From: Patiria pectinifera
Lineage: Eukaryota > Echinodermata > Asteroidea > Valvatida > Asterinidae
Reading direction: 5' to 3'
Length of the DNA stretch: 64,000 nt
Assembly (NCBI GenBank): GCA_029964075.1
Contig: CM057141.1
Span: 8,308,001 to 8,372,000, forward strand
Position numbers and translations under genes: made by a program. Under the pieces are notes generated by a model, which worked only from the letters and a program-made list of their open reading frames with translations, did no database searches and had not been told where the DNA came from. Positions 34,583-45,799 of the stretch are shown piece by piece; the stretch's first letter is position 1; each line of letters opens with the position of its first letter.

Positions 34583-35836
34583 CAGGGGTTTTCCTTAGCG
34601 GTCGCCCGCTCGCCAAATGCGAGTGAAAACAGCGGCGGGTGAGTCAAAACCCTCCTCTCAGTAGTCCGACGGGCGAGTCAAAAAACTGTTAAAAAAAAAA
34701 ATTAAAAAAAAAAAGTTTTCCCTACAGTATTTTTCAATCAATCAAAATAAAAAGTTAAGGGTGATACAACACATGAATACTTTTGCCACGCCGACCGAAA
34801 TAAAAACATCGGTAGTTCGAATTCGTATCACTTCATGTATATTCGAAGTGCGCTGTGCATTGAAATCCAAACGACGAACATGAGGCGAATCAACGTGTAT
34901 TTGCCATTACACATTGTGCACACATGCAGCGCACGTGATTTACTTCGTCTGCAGTCCACACGGTACGGACGTACGTACGTTAACATCGTATTCGTATCAT
35001 ACAACGTGGTGAGGAGAAAACTTTCATGACAGTTTCACTGCCAAAACTTGTGCCCGAACGGATTCTTGGGATGATTTCTTGAACACTATCAAACGAATGT
35101 ACCGAAAAGATGAGGACAATATGAGATTCGAGGGGCCTATTTTGAAAGTAAAGACTAGTGAATGTAAAGTGGACCGTGCTCCGGAAAATGTTATGGATTG
35201 ACGTGACCAGCATAAGTTCGTGGGTCGCCCGCCCGCAGCGCTTCTTGGCTAGTCATGCTGATTGCACCATTCTTCGCTAGAAATGCATGGCGCGCGCGAG
35301 AGATGTTTTTTTGAAAATACTGGCCTTCTCACTCATTTTCAAACAAGTTAAAACAGTTCAGTTACTAACTTGGTAAACTCCCATTAATACCACGACTGTG
35401 TGCAATGTTTTCTTGTTCCTCAAGATAACGCTTTTTTAGTTCGTGTTTTATCAAAACATGTCGGAAATAGAACACCTAAAGCCTTAAGTTCGGAACGAAG
35501 CACACTGCATAAATTTTGATTATAACTTCTCCCCCTATTTGATTCCTGTTAATTAAAGCCTTGCTCTATGTTAAAGCATGGACGATTAAAGAAACATTGA
35601 CATCACTTTAATAAAAAGGAACTACATGCAATATTATGTACATGATTAAGATAATTGCCGATTATATTCATATTGCATAATTTATTATCAAAAATGTTTA
35701 TCAAAAATGCTTATGGTGATTTGATTGAAAGTTACTATTAAAACATGTGGGCTAGTGAAAAAGGTTGCGGGCCAGTGAAAACTCTGGTTTACTGGCCTGG
35801 CCGGCCAGTAAAGGAAAAAGTTAAGGGAAACCCCTG
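34583..35836. mobile_element. hAT-like element, 1.25 kb, non-autonomous
   Basis: Inverted ends CAGGGGTTTTCCTTA and TTAAGGGAAACCCCTG (CAGGG...CCCTG is typical of hAT), with TTGAAGG directly repeated at 34576-34582 and 35837-35843. Subterminal GGCGAGTCAAAA / GGGCTAGTGAAAA blocks are shared with the element at 55462-55847. No transposase seen. Confidence 0.72.
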
Positions 35837-36905
35837 TTGAAGGTGAAATTTCTCTTTTCTTCCCTAAGGTATGTGAAATCTGAAGATTTTGATTAAGGGG
35901 TGTGTTGAAAATGATTGGAATTTGATTAACGGTACTCACGATAGAGATATGATCCTAGGACTCTAACTATTGCCCGACCATGTCCAAATGTAAAAAGGGG
36001 CAATTCCTAGAGTCCTAGTTAGTAACTCAGACTACCGTCACATAGGCACAGGCAGACAGGGAGATAATTCCTCCTGGCAGCCTCGGCTCATCTACATTGT
36101 AATCCCGTAAATATGACTGAAATACAGTTAGCAAAAAATCCCTGCTTACTATAGCAGAAAATTGTGTACTTGCGGTAAGTGTATTTCAGGGATTAGTGAG
36201 GAAATTTGGCTTATGCGCATGCATACATCTCATAATTAAGGATTCTGTGCTTACACGGTTAACACAGAAATTTACGCTAGCGCAGTTAGCACAAAATTGT
36301 GATTGGAAGCACGGAATTCTGTGGTTAGCAGAGCCATGAAATTGGGCCTGGACTACCTCCATATTATCAGTCACACTTTATAATGGTCTGTGCATGGATA
36401 GTCCCGTTGCTAGGGGAGACGAAAATCAATTTAAGATTGAAATTATTTTGTCACTTGAAAATCACCCCAGCTATGACAGCTATAGCAAAAACGTTGAATT
36501 CCATACCTTCAGAGGTCTAGTTATATCCAAAAATTATGATAATTCAGCGAGTAATTCCGACGGTTTTGCAAAAGCATGGCGTCTCTGATATTTACTAGAC
36601 TGTCACAGTTTCCCGGCCCCCCTAAAATAGTCAGGAGGCCACCAGGGGAACCAGCCTGGAGCTTTAATCGTCCACTGACTGTGCGTCAACTTTGGCAAAG
36701 TGCACCCCGGCTGTTGCCTGTCATCAGTGGTCATTCAAAAATCTTTGGATGCACTACGCGGCCGCGGGTGAAGAGCGCACACAAGAGGGGGTGCCTCATA
36801 GTCATACTTCCAGAAGGTAATCCTTACAGTTCTGGAAGTAAGCCTACACTACAGAGAGCTCCAAAGATTTTATTTAATTTTTCATGAAGAAATTATACTT
36901 TAAAG

Positions 36906-37301
36906 GTAGCTTGAGTAACTCCAGCTCTAATGCTTATCGCATTAATATGAAACTCCAGCTCTAATGCTTATCGCATTAGAGCTGGAGTCACAAAGTACAT
37001 TGTACTTTATAAGAACCGGGTCGTAAGAATCCCGAAATCCCGGACTGTGTATCCCCAGTGCATTACAAAAACGGTCCATTTTCCCTATATTATCCCAACC
37101 CAGATTCCATAATTCATATCTCACACGATGCAGCAGACATTCATGAAGCTAATAATCGACTTCAAACAGAACAACGATGATTTTTGTAATGCACTGGGGA
37201 TTTATAGTCCGGGATTTCGGGATTCTTACGACCCGGTTCTTGTAACGTAGTGACTCCAGCTCTAATGCGATAGGCATTAGAGCTGGAGTTACTCAAGCTA
37301 C
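36906..37301. mobile_element. 396-bp fold-back MITE
   Basis: Nearly full-length palindrome. Ends GTAGCTTGAGTAACTCCAGC are inverted, then AAGAACCGGGTCGTAAGAATC / GATTCTTACGACCCGGTTCTT-type arms and the CCCCAGTGCATTAC / GTAATGCACTGGGG pair. The left arm carries an extra tandem copy of the CTCCAGCTCTAATGCTTATC block. Flanks TTTAAAG / TCTAAAG may be an imperfect target duplication. Confidence 0.72.
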
Positions 37302-37984
37302 TCTAAAGGAAAGATTCCCATATCTGGCTATCACTTATTTTTCCCTTCAGTGACTTATCAACCATTAGAAAGTGATAATATGTCCTAAGAGGCACATTTA
37401 GCTGGGAAAATATTGAAGAATTTACTGAAAAAACAGATCGTTTTCAGATCAGTCTCATAGGGTTTGTGCACAAGGTGACCAGTGATGGCCAGATATGGGA
37501 ATCTTTTCAAACAGTGACGTACGTGGAAAAGAATGTTGCAACCTGACGCTGCTTTTTTCTTCATAAATCATCTCAATGAAGGTCATTCATTGCAAAAATG
37601 ATGATAAGACAAGAATCTGGGACTGAGAAACATTGCCAATTTTGCTAGGAAATACTAAGAAAATGTTCTTGGCTCTCCATTAGTCCGAGTAACCTGGACC
37701 AAACTTATCGCCTTTTTTAACATTTGGACATGGTCTGGCGATAGTAGGGTCCAAGCTAATCCGTATATGCAACACAATTTTTTCCTTGCCCCAAAACCCC
37801 ACATTGTCCATCAAAAACATCAGATTTCACCCTCAAAATGGCCTACAAATTACTAGATATGCCACCTGAGATACAAGTAGACATCGATGATTAAGATGGT
37901 TGTACTGTACTTACGATCCGGATGAAAAGTGAAATTTCCCGTTCAATTCCGAAAGCTCCCCTCGCGATCGTGAACTCATTAAAT

Positions 37985-38484
37985 NNNNNNNNNNNNNNNN
38001 NNNNNNNNNNNNNNNNNNNNNNNNNNNNNNNNNNNNNNNNNNNNNNNNNNNNNNNNNNNNNNNNNNNNNNNNNNNNNNNNNNNNNNNNNNNNNNNNNNNN
38101 NNNNNNNNNNNNNNNNNNNNNNNNNNNNNNNNNNNNNNNNNNNNNNNNNNNNNNNNNNNNNNNNNNNNNNNNNNNNNNNNNNNNNNNNNNNNNNNNNNNN
38201 NNNNNNNNNNNNNNNNNNNNNNNNNNNNNNNNNNNNNNNNNNNNNNNNNNNNNNNNNNNNNNNNNNNNNNNNNNNNNNNNNNNNNNNNNNNNNNNNNNNN
38301 NNNNNNNNNNNNNNNNNNNNNNNNNNNNNNNNNNNNNNNNNNNNNNNNNNNNNNNNNNNNNNNNNNNNNNNNNNNNNNNNNNNNNNNNNNNNNNNNNNNN
38401 NNNNNNNNNNNNNNNNNNNNNNNNNNNNNNNNNNNNNNNNNNNNNNNNNNNNNNNNNNNNNNNNNNNNNNNNNNNNNNNNNNNN
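37985..38484. other. Assembly gap (500 N)
   Basis: Exactly 500 N; nominal gap. Confidence 0.99.
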
Positions 38485-38538
38485 CCAATCTAAAGGAAAC
38501 AGGGTAAAGACCAAAATAAACTGTAAACAAGTATAAGG

Positions 38539-38903
38539 CCCAAAAAAAAAAGTCTCCGGTTTCTGGTATGCGTGCGCGTCGCCGTAGCCATGCACGTCGG
38601 CAAAATGAAAAAGGTTTTTTTTTCAATGAAAGATGATGTCTCAAAACCGCAAAACTCATTGGTTTGACTGGAATCCTGCTGCTGCACAATTTTAACGTGT
38701 TTTTAGATGGGGTTATGATCAAGAATAAGCTTAAATGTGGCCTCTCTGGACTCCCATATATTTGCACTAAGTTTAGTCGGGCAACCTTTTGCAGTCATCA
38801 GCACTCATTTGAAGTAAAAAAAATCAGGTAAAAAAAAAAGAAAGCCGCGTTGCCGCACCACTTTTTGGGCAAGCTCCATACCAGAAACCGGAGACTTTTT
38901 TGG
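38539..38903. repeat. Inverted-repeat element next to the gap
   Basis: AAAAAAGTCTCCGGTTTCTG (left, ending GTATG at 38570) pairs with CAGAAACCGGAGACTTTTTT (right, 38882-38901), about 25-bp arms around a 310-bp interior. MITE-like. Confidence 0.55.
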
Positions 38904-39145
38904 AGGGACCTAACTAGACTTAATAAAATTCACCTTTAATGTAACTTCATATGATACAAGATGACGTCATCATGACATCACTTCCGTTCTCATCTGTAAC
39001 ACATCCCAGTTTAGGTACATACCAAGTTACAACCAAATGGATCAGTAGTTCTGTAGAAAAATGCACATTACTTTAATGTGACGTCACAACGTGTCATGAT
39101 ATCATCATGATGTCACCTCAATTCTCATCTATAACACATCTCATT

Positions 39146-39695
39146 TCATTCATTCATTCATTAAATGGTTTATTGAATCAAATGACCCGCAGCTAAGGGC
39201 TGAATTGAACATGATATACAGTATTTGGAAAACAAATAGTAATCCCATTGAAAAAAAAACATTATTAACATTAAAATATTAAGAAGTACCAGATAGTTAT
39301 CCCATTAAAAAAAACATTATTAACATTGAAATATTAAGAAGTACCAGATAAAACTGACCACCAAAAAACCCTGAATACACGACAAAAACAAATTACCGCT
39401 AGAAAACTGCTCAGAACATATAACGCATGAACTACATGTAAGGCATCAACTGTCATTGAAAAGCAACAAAACAAATCGATTAATAGATGTGTGGGAACTA
39501 GAGTTAATTAGCAACTATTGAGTAAGCAGATCAGATGAGGCAAAATTATGACATTGATATATTAAAAATTACCAGACAAAACTGACATCATACCATCATG
39601 TGACAAAAAAAAATACATGAATAGAAATGCAATATACATTAGAAGACTGTTGAAAACAAACAATGTACATTGAAAAATGACATCAACTGTCAGTT
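39146..39695 (-). repeat. AT-rich insert in the tandem array, possibly a LINE 3' tail
   Basis: Begins with CATT repeats, TTTATTGAATCAAA, and includes two near-identical 60-bp blocks (39240 and 39300: CATTATTAACATT, AATATTAAGAAGTACCAGATA). It resembles 3' tails of - strand LINEs seen at 5880 and 52150 in this window. No RT motif found. Confidence 0.35.
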
Positions 39696-40599
39696 TAGGT
39701 ACACACCAAGCTACAACCAAATCAGACCTATATTTTGGAGATACAGGCCTTAGAAAAATTCAACTTTAATGTGACGTCACACGACATGTGATAAAGTCAT
39801 CATGACATCATTTCAATTTTCATCTATAACACATCACAGTTTAGGTACATACCAAGATTCAACCCAATCAGATCTGTAGTTCTGTAGAATGCACCTTTAA
39901 TGAAACATTACATTCCAGTGTAGGAACACACCAAGTTACAACCAAATTGTTCAGTCAATATCTATGAGCTCCGTGCGTTAACGCCCTTTTACCTAGCAAC
40001 GTCGTCCTACGGGCGGGACATTTAGCTGGTTGACGCGCACCGTTTCTTGTGTGTGATGCACGTACACCAGGGGATTTGTACTATGTACACACAGTGAGTG
40101 GTACGGCCGCGCGTCGCGGCAAAATTGCAGTCGGGCAAGATGGCATCGGTCGGTCACCCCCAACTGTACTCTGCTTGCCGGTGAGGGGGTACTTGTGAAC
40201 AGAGTGGATAAGGCCTTAGAAAAATTTGCCTTTAATCACGTCATATGATAAATAATGTCATAATGATATTACTTCCATTTTCATCTATAACACATCCTGG
40301 TTTAGGTACATACCAAGTTATAACCAAATCGTATCAGTATGGGCGGATGTGGGCTTTAGAAAAATGCACTGTTTAACGTGACGTCACATGACAAGTCATG
40401 ACGTCATCATGACGTCACTTCAATATTCATGTTTATATAACCGACATACAGATTCTTGTCATTTGATTGGTGGAACTCGCATCACGTGACATTCGTTATT
40501 ACTCCCATTCACCAAAAGGCAGATAAAATATGCAATAAATAGATTGGAAGCTTACGCCGAATTCGTTGGTACAACATTATCAGCTGTAGAAGTGCTTTC

Positions 40600-41545
40600 A
40601 ATGCGTGTTCTTGATGAATTTCTTTGCCTTTTTTTACGCCAGCCTACGGAAACTCGATGGAAAACTGTACGGAAAGAAGTCATTGCAAGGAATACGCTAC
40701 GGGCTGCAAAGACACATTCAAACCCTTCATGACTGGGACCTTAACAAGTAACGAGAATTTGCTGGGAGCAATAAGGTATTCAAAGCCATGCTCATGAAAT
40801 TGAAACGTGAAGGCAAAGGATTCGTGAGACACAAAAGCCCAATTTCTGTTGCTGATATGGAGAAAATGCAAGCATCAAATGAGTTGGACATGAGTACTCC
40901 AAGGGGACTGCAGAATAAGGTATTCGTTGACGTAATGGTTCACTTCTGTAACCGAGGACATGAAGATCCACGGGATATGAGGCCAAGTGATTTCTTAATT
41001 TCCCAAGATGAAGATGACATTCAGTATGTCACCAGGCGTGATCAAACGACCAAGAACAATCACAAACATGATGATGAATCATCCAGTGGTTTCAGGTATG
41101 AAATTCCTGACAATGACAGATGCCCCGTAAGATCATTGAAACTGTACTTATCCAAGCTGAATCCAAACTGCCCTGATACGTTCTGGCAAAGACCCAAGGA
41201 AACTGCACCACCAGATGATGGCCCGTGGTACTGCAATGGCCCAGTAGGAACTAACACTCTAGGTTCCAAAATGAACATCATCTCAACCAAAGCTGGATGT
41301 AGTAATGTTTACACCAATCACTGCCTGAGAGCAACTTGCGTAACTGTTTTAGACAGTGCAGGCTTTGATAGTCGTGATATCATGTCTGTCAGTGGACATC
41401 AAACACTACAGTAAAACAAGCGACGACAAAAAGAAGCAGATGGGTGCACCATTGGCAACCCATTTGACTTTGAACCAGCAGGACCAGCTCTATTTAGAAC
41501 TGGATGATGATCCACAACACTGGAGAACATTAAGCTACCTTTGAC
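40600..41545 (+). pseudogene. Crypton/ZMYM-type (DUF3504) tyrosine recombinase pseudogene
   Basis: The domain is related to Crypton transposases and to the Crypton-derived host proteins ZMYM2, QRICH1 and KIAA1958 (family knowledge). From about 40618 the frame reads NFFAFFYASLRKLDGKLYGK, then IRYGLQRHIQTLHDWDLNK, a TAA at about 40748, and continues in frame with SNKVFKAMLMKLKREGKGF. The catalytic part has NHCLRATCVTVLDSAGF (H-x-x-R) and SVSGHQ; the nucleophile region KHYSKTSDDKKKQMG is in another frame. The loss of about 20 bases between GHQ and KHY explains the shift. Inactive as it stands. Confidence 0.85.
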
Positions 41546-42240
41546 TTCATCCCAAGAGGAGGAAATTCTTCAGGAACTTTCAGCTACCAGTGCAACTAAT
41601 GCTCTTAACATCACCAATGATGTGAAATCCACTACAAGCCAAAACTTCAATGTTCATGGTTGTGTTGTTAACTTCTACAATGCCAAGTAGAGGACATTGA
41701 CATTCCTAAAGGACATTAATCCTTCATCCCAGGAGAAGGAAATTCTTCAGGAACTTTCAGCTACTAAAGTAAAGGGTATTAGGGACGAACCTGTGTTCGC
41801 AGGAACGGAGTGCCCATCTCTATTTCATTAGCGATTGGGCCAGACTCATATGCTGCTGTGGGGGGATCCCCACACCTCCTCCATAGCGAGTCTGTTACCT
41901 TCCCAGCATTGAGTAATACCGATTAACCATTTAACACCTAGGTTGAGAGGAGTAATTGGGGTAAAGCACCTTACTCAAGGGCACAACACGCATGGCCACG
42001 GCAGGGCTCGAACCCACAACCTCTCCATCACGAATCCTGTGCTCTACCGCTAGACCACACGTGCCCACAAATGTTGCTACTAAACACATGCCCACAAAAG
42101 TTGCTACTAATGCAATTAATTATCTGAACATCACCAATGATGCAAAATCAACCACAAGCCAAAACATTCAATTTCATGGTTGTGTGGTTAACTTCTACAA
42201 TGCCAAATATGTTCATTAAGGGGACATTGACTTTCACAAA
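41543..42240 (+). repeat. Direct duplication at the 3' part of the recombinase element
   Basis: A block beginning TTCATCCCA-x-GAGGA-x-GAAATTC and ending TTCTACAATGCCAA occurs at 41543-41690 and again at 41722-42210; the second copy is split by a SINE. Both encode a VHGCVVNFYNAK-like end, a motif placed at the C-terminus of related recombinase-domain proteins. Confidence 0.7.
41769..42075 (-). mobile_element. tRNA-derived SINE
   Basis: On the - strand, A box TGGTCTAGCGGTAGAGC (42057-42041) and B box GGTTCGAGCCC (42014-42004) lie at tRNA-like spacing near the 5' end. A body with CCTTGAGTAAGGTGCTTTACC follows. It is flanked by GCTACTAAA on both sides (41760-41768, 42076-42084), the probable target duplication. 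Confidence 0.85.
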
Positions 42241-43049
42241 TGGCATTAATTTGAAGGAGTGATTACTTTAAAAATGACACTACATTTAGCACAACCAAAA
42301 CCGATAGACTGTAACTGTTGATTTTCAAAAACAGTATTGATTCCATACGTTGTAGGCCTAATTTGTGGAATATTGAAAACATTAACTTTGTTTAAAAATA
42401 CAATTTGTTCCGAACCTTTATTTATGGGATTTGAAATTATTCCTTTTTTTAAACAATAAATCAAATGACAAGGATCTACATGTCAGTTATACATGTATAG
42501 AACAAATATTGAGTGGTTTTAAATTGTGGAATGGGAGAAATGTTATCGCTCGGTAAAATCTGGACTTTTCTATTCGCCTTGTGAAATGGAAAAGTCCAGA
42601 TTTTACCTTGCGATAATATTCCTCCCATTCCACGCTGAGACACTCAATATTTGTATAATAACACATCCCAGTCTAGCTACATTCCAAGTTACAACCACAA
42701 AGGACCACTACTTCTGTAGAAATTGGCTTAAGAAAAATTCACCTTTAATATGGTGTCACATGACACATGATGACATCATCATCACGTCACTTCATTTTTC
42801 ATCTATAATACATCCCCGTTTAAGTACAGATCAAGTAACAACCAAATCAGAGCTATAGTTCTGTAGATATAGTGCTTCAAACTATGCACCTTTAATATAG
42901 CATTACACAACATGTGATTACGTCACGATTTTCTCATAGGGCTTTGAATTTTGCATCTTCAATTTGACGTCGCATGACACGTGATGACGTCCTCATCAAC
43001 AACAACAAAAAACTAAAACAGCCTTGCTGTTGAAACCCCTCAGCCACAG

Positions 43050-43480
43050 TCAAGTTATCATCCGGAAACCATTAATTTTTACTTTAACTCATCACTGTTA
43101 CCTTGACCTTTTGAACCCCAAACAACTTGGAACTTGCCTGGTCCCAAGTCCAACCCTCATCAAGTTACAATCCCAATCCGGAAACCATTAACCTTTAACT
43201 CACCACTGTGACCTTGACCTTTGACATTTTGAACCCAAATCCAATCCCAACTTGCCTGTATGTACCCTAGGGCAACCCCTTCTCAAATTAGAAACCCAAA
43301 TCTCATTTCTAACCCAAGTTATCATCCGGAAACCATTAACATTTAACTCACCACGATGACCTTGAACTTTGACCTTTTTACCCCCAAACCAATCCCAACT
43401 TGCCGACTCCCCAGGGCAACCCCCTTCTGAAGTTACAATCCCAAACAACATTTCTAACTCAAGTTATCATTCGGAAACTG
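43050..43480. repeat. Tandem repeat of about 130 bp
   Basis: Three to four units with AAGTTATCATCCGGAAACC, ATTAACCTTTAACTCACCAC, TGACCTTGACCTTTGA and CCCCAAACCAATCCCAACTT. A related single piece occurs at 57850-57890. Confidence 0.7.
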
Positions 43481-43636
43481 AGCTACCCAGACGGATGGAG
43501 GGAAAAACGGCCAGACGGATGAGACATATGGGGTGATGGCATTGGCATTGTATATGTATTCCTTTTATCTCTTTTTCTAAAGATTTCACATCTGGGGGTG
43601 ATGTTTTTCTATAGGTTTCACATGTGGGGTGATGTC

Positions 43637-43680
43637 CCTGAAAGGAAATCCCCCCACATGTGGGGGGATTTCCTTTCAGG
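43637..43680. repeat. Perfect 44-nt palindrome
   Basis: Two 22-bp arms with no spacer, starting CCTGAAAGGAAATCCCCCCA and ending with its exact reverse complement. It can form a cruciform or a full hairpin. Confidence 0.9.
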
Positions 43681-44049
43681 TCAGCTTGGTATCATAGACA
43701 GACAGACGGATGGATTTTAAGAAAAACAGTTACTGAAACAGCTAAAAGGAAAAGAAAAACAAATCTTAACGAAATATGGTTTCCCGGAGCTTGTCTATGG
43801 GCAACCCCGTTTGGCCCAGAGGGGAGAGAGCGGCTGTTGCAACCGCCGTAGCTATCTGCCCCACACTCTGATTGGCCAGTGTCAAGCAATATTCTCCACG
43901 GCAGCCAATCGGGGGCCGTGGTGCATTTCGGTTATCAGAAATTTCGCGGGCTTTTCCACTCTTCGCCTTCCTCACCGAGCGTTAATGACGTTAGAAAAAA
44001 ATCCGCCACTTTTGGCATCCAGAAATTTCAGTTATTTACCATCAATGCT

Positions 44050-45780
44050 GAAGTTCAACTGGGGGGGGGGGGGAGAGGCCGGAAACACAAGCACCAGGAG
44101 GGCTCCGGAAAACGCGACGATCGCCCGCCAATTAGGCAAACTCGAGCTCAATCTCGGGCTCTACAGGCATTGCAGAATCCTCAAGACGGCATGCAACAGC
44201 CCCGCACAAGCGCGGGCCCTTTCAGCTCCAGCCCGGCCATCGGTGAAACGGAACAGCGCCCTCAAGCGGCCGCCATTCCGGCCACTAACGACACAACACG
44301 ATCGATCAACTTGACGGTCGCTGGCGCGGCCGACGCAGCACTTTTTGGCAATGTCGCCGATGTCTCCCCCCTACCTGGTACGGGACAGAACTCCTCAGCA
44401 CCCAAGGGACGATCAGGCCAACCCATTTGCCTACAAGGAACTTCGTCTAACTTGGAAACAATCTCGCAAGCTTTCCAGTCCAACAACTTCCAGCCCCAGT
44501 ACAGCCATGACAGTAGTCGCGGAACGGGGTCCGGAACTGCACAAGCGCCCAGCAGTCGATGTTTGGCAACCAGTACAGCCTCTGGTGCCGCCACTGCACG
44601 ACTGGCAGTTCTGGTCCCTCCACCAGCCCACACCCATCAGCCAGCCTCCCTCACTTCTGGTGCTCATGGAACCACCTTTTCCGGGCTCTCGACATCTTTC
44701 ACAAGTTCCACTTCCAGGTGTCATTACCCACCACCAGTCTACACCAGCGCCCATGCCACCACACTCCCAGTCGTCAACACGACAGATTTCAAGGACCCCC
44801 GGGCCAAATTCCAGCAACCATTGGGCCTATGCCATCGGGCCAACTCCCCCAATCCAGCTCAAACCTGCCCCGCCCATCCACTTCCGGTGAGTGCTCATTC
44901 CATTGCTCACATGGTGGGGGTGCCCTGCCTCAAAGCATTACCCATACTCCCTCCAGCTCCCTTGACCAAGTCCCCTCATGCATTATTCCCACCAGCTTGG
45001 AAGGGGGGAAGGGGCCCTGATATCCATTTGCAAACCACTGGGGAGCGCGGTCGCCATAGGTACAAGGGATAAGATCATAAGAAGCGAATTTATAGAGCTA
45101 GACACCTTGCTTACTCGCCGTGGCCCTGCCAACCTGACGCCCAATCTGACTTTCACGTTGGATAAATCCTGCCAATTGTGCCTCAAAGACACAAAAAAGA
45201 AAACCCAAATCACATCCATCCTATCGTGGACCGACACGTTCCTAATTTTTGCGTCTGTGTTTTTGTCAGCTCACCCTGGGCGCTCCCAGGAGCTGTTAAA
45301 ATATATGCACGTCATCCGCATGGCGGCTGCCCGCTTTCCCAATCGCGGCTGGATGGAATACGACCAGCAATTCAGAATGAGGCAGCAAATCCACCCGATC
45401 AGATCCTGGTCTGTCATTGACGGGGACCTGTGGGCCCTGTATGTAACTGCCCCGGGGTTCGTACACTCAGGCTTGGGGGGTCAAGGGGGGTCCCCATCTT
45501 CTGGGCCAAAACGCCTTGCTAGCTCCTTTCGACCCGCGCCAACCCAGTAGGAATGCAAATTACTGCTACCCATTCAATCGGGCCACTGGCTGCTCCAGGG
45601 CCCAATGCGCATATCCCCATAAGGGCCTCACATGTAACTCGGTCAGTCACGGTGCCTTTGCCTGCAAACCTACCGCAAACAAAAACACTACCAACCGCCC
45701 GTATAGGTTGTCCCTCCTCCCCCCCTCTGCAATTCAATCACAAACTGCATATGCTGCATTGCACACTCGCCCATTATTTT
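44050..45780 (+). pseudogene. Ngaro-like gag region
   Basis: A basic N-terminal part (GRKHKHQEGSGKRDDRPPIR) leads into a long P/S/T-rich linker whose frame changes at least twice. A conserved core then reads DKIIRSEFIELDTLLTRR, WTDTFLIFASVFLSAHPGRS and YMHVIRMAAARFPNRGWMEY up to about 45480. A Cys/His cluster CYPFNRATGCSRAQCAYPH at about 45560-45620, in a third frame, looks like a nucleic-acid-binding finger. Confidence 0.75.
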
Positions 45781-45799
45781 AGAGCAACTTTTACCTTGG

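Larger units (their letters stand above)
40436..42656 (+). mobile_element. 2.2-kb element with TIRs, right-end hairpin and tyrosine-recombinase pseudogene
   Basis: The left inverted repeat at 40436-40467 (TATAACCGACATACAGATTC...) matches the reverse complement of the right repeat at 42460-42491 (TATAACTGACATGTAGATCC...), 32 bp with about four mismatches. Directly outside the right repeat a long hairpin runs to about 42656, arms beginning AACAAATATTGAGTGG and ending CACTCAATATTTGTATA, with inner arms AAAATCTGGACTTTTC / GAAAAGTCCAGATTTT. The flanks join to a normal unit of the surrounding tandem array, so the hairpin moved together with the rest. It encodes a Crypton-like recombinase. Confidence 0.8.
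38930..42960. repeat. Diverged tandem array with TGACGTCA palindromes, interrupted by insertions
   Basis: Units carry, in order, CACCTTTAATGTGACGTCAC, a GATGACGTCATCATGACATC-like block, TTTTCATCTATAACACATCC, CAGTTTAGGTACATACCAAG and TTACAACCAAATC. Copies are visible from about 38930, 39050, 39690, 39770, 39880, 40225, 40370, 42655, 42740 and 42880. The array is split by an AT-rich insert at about 39146-39690 and by the recombinase element at 40436-42656. Confidence 0.7.

Noticed and set aside
42004..42066. A functional tRNA gene on the - strand
   Set aside because: A and B boxes are present, but the flanks continue into a SINE body with a target duplication and there is no proper acceptor-stem pairing.
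43879..45072. 397-codon frame as one gag protein
   Set aside because: Only the first part and the conserved core further on (in a different frame) look like Ngaro gag; the middle is a P/S/T-rich stretch open in all three frames.
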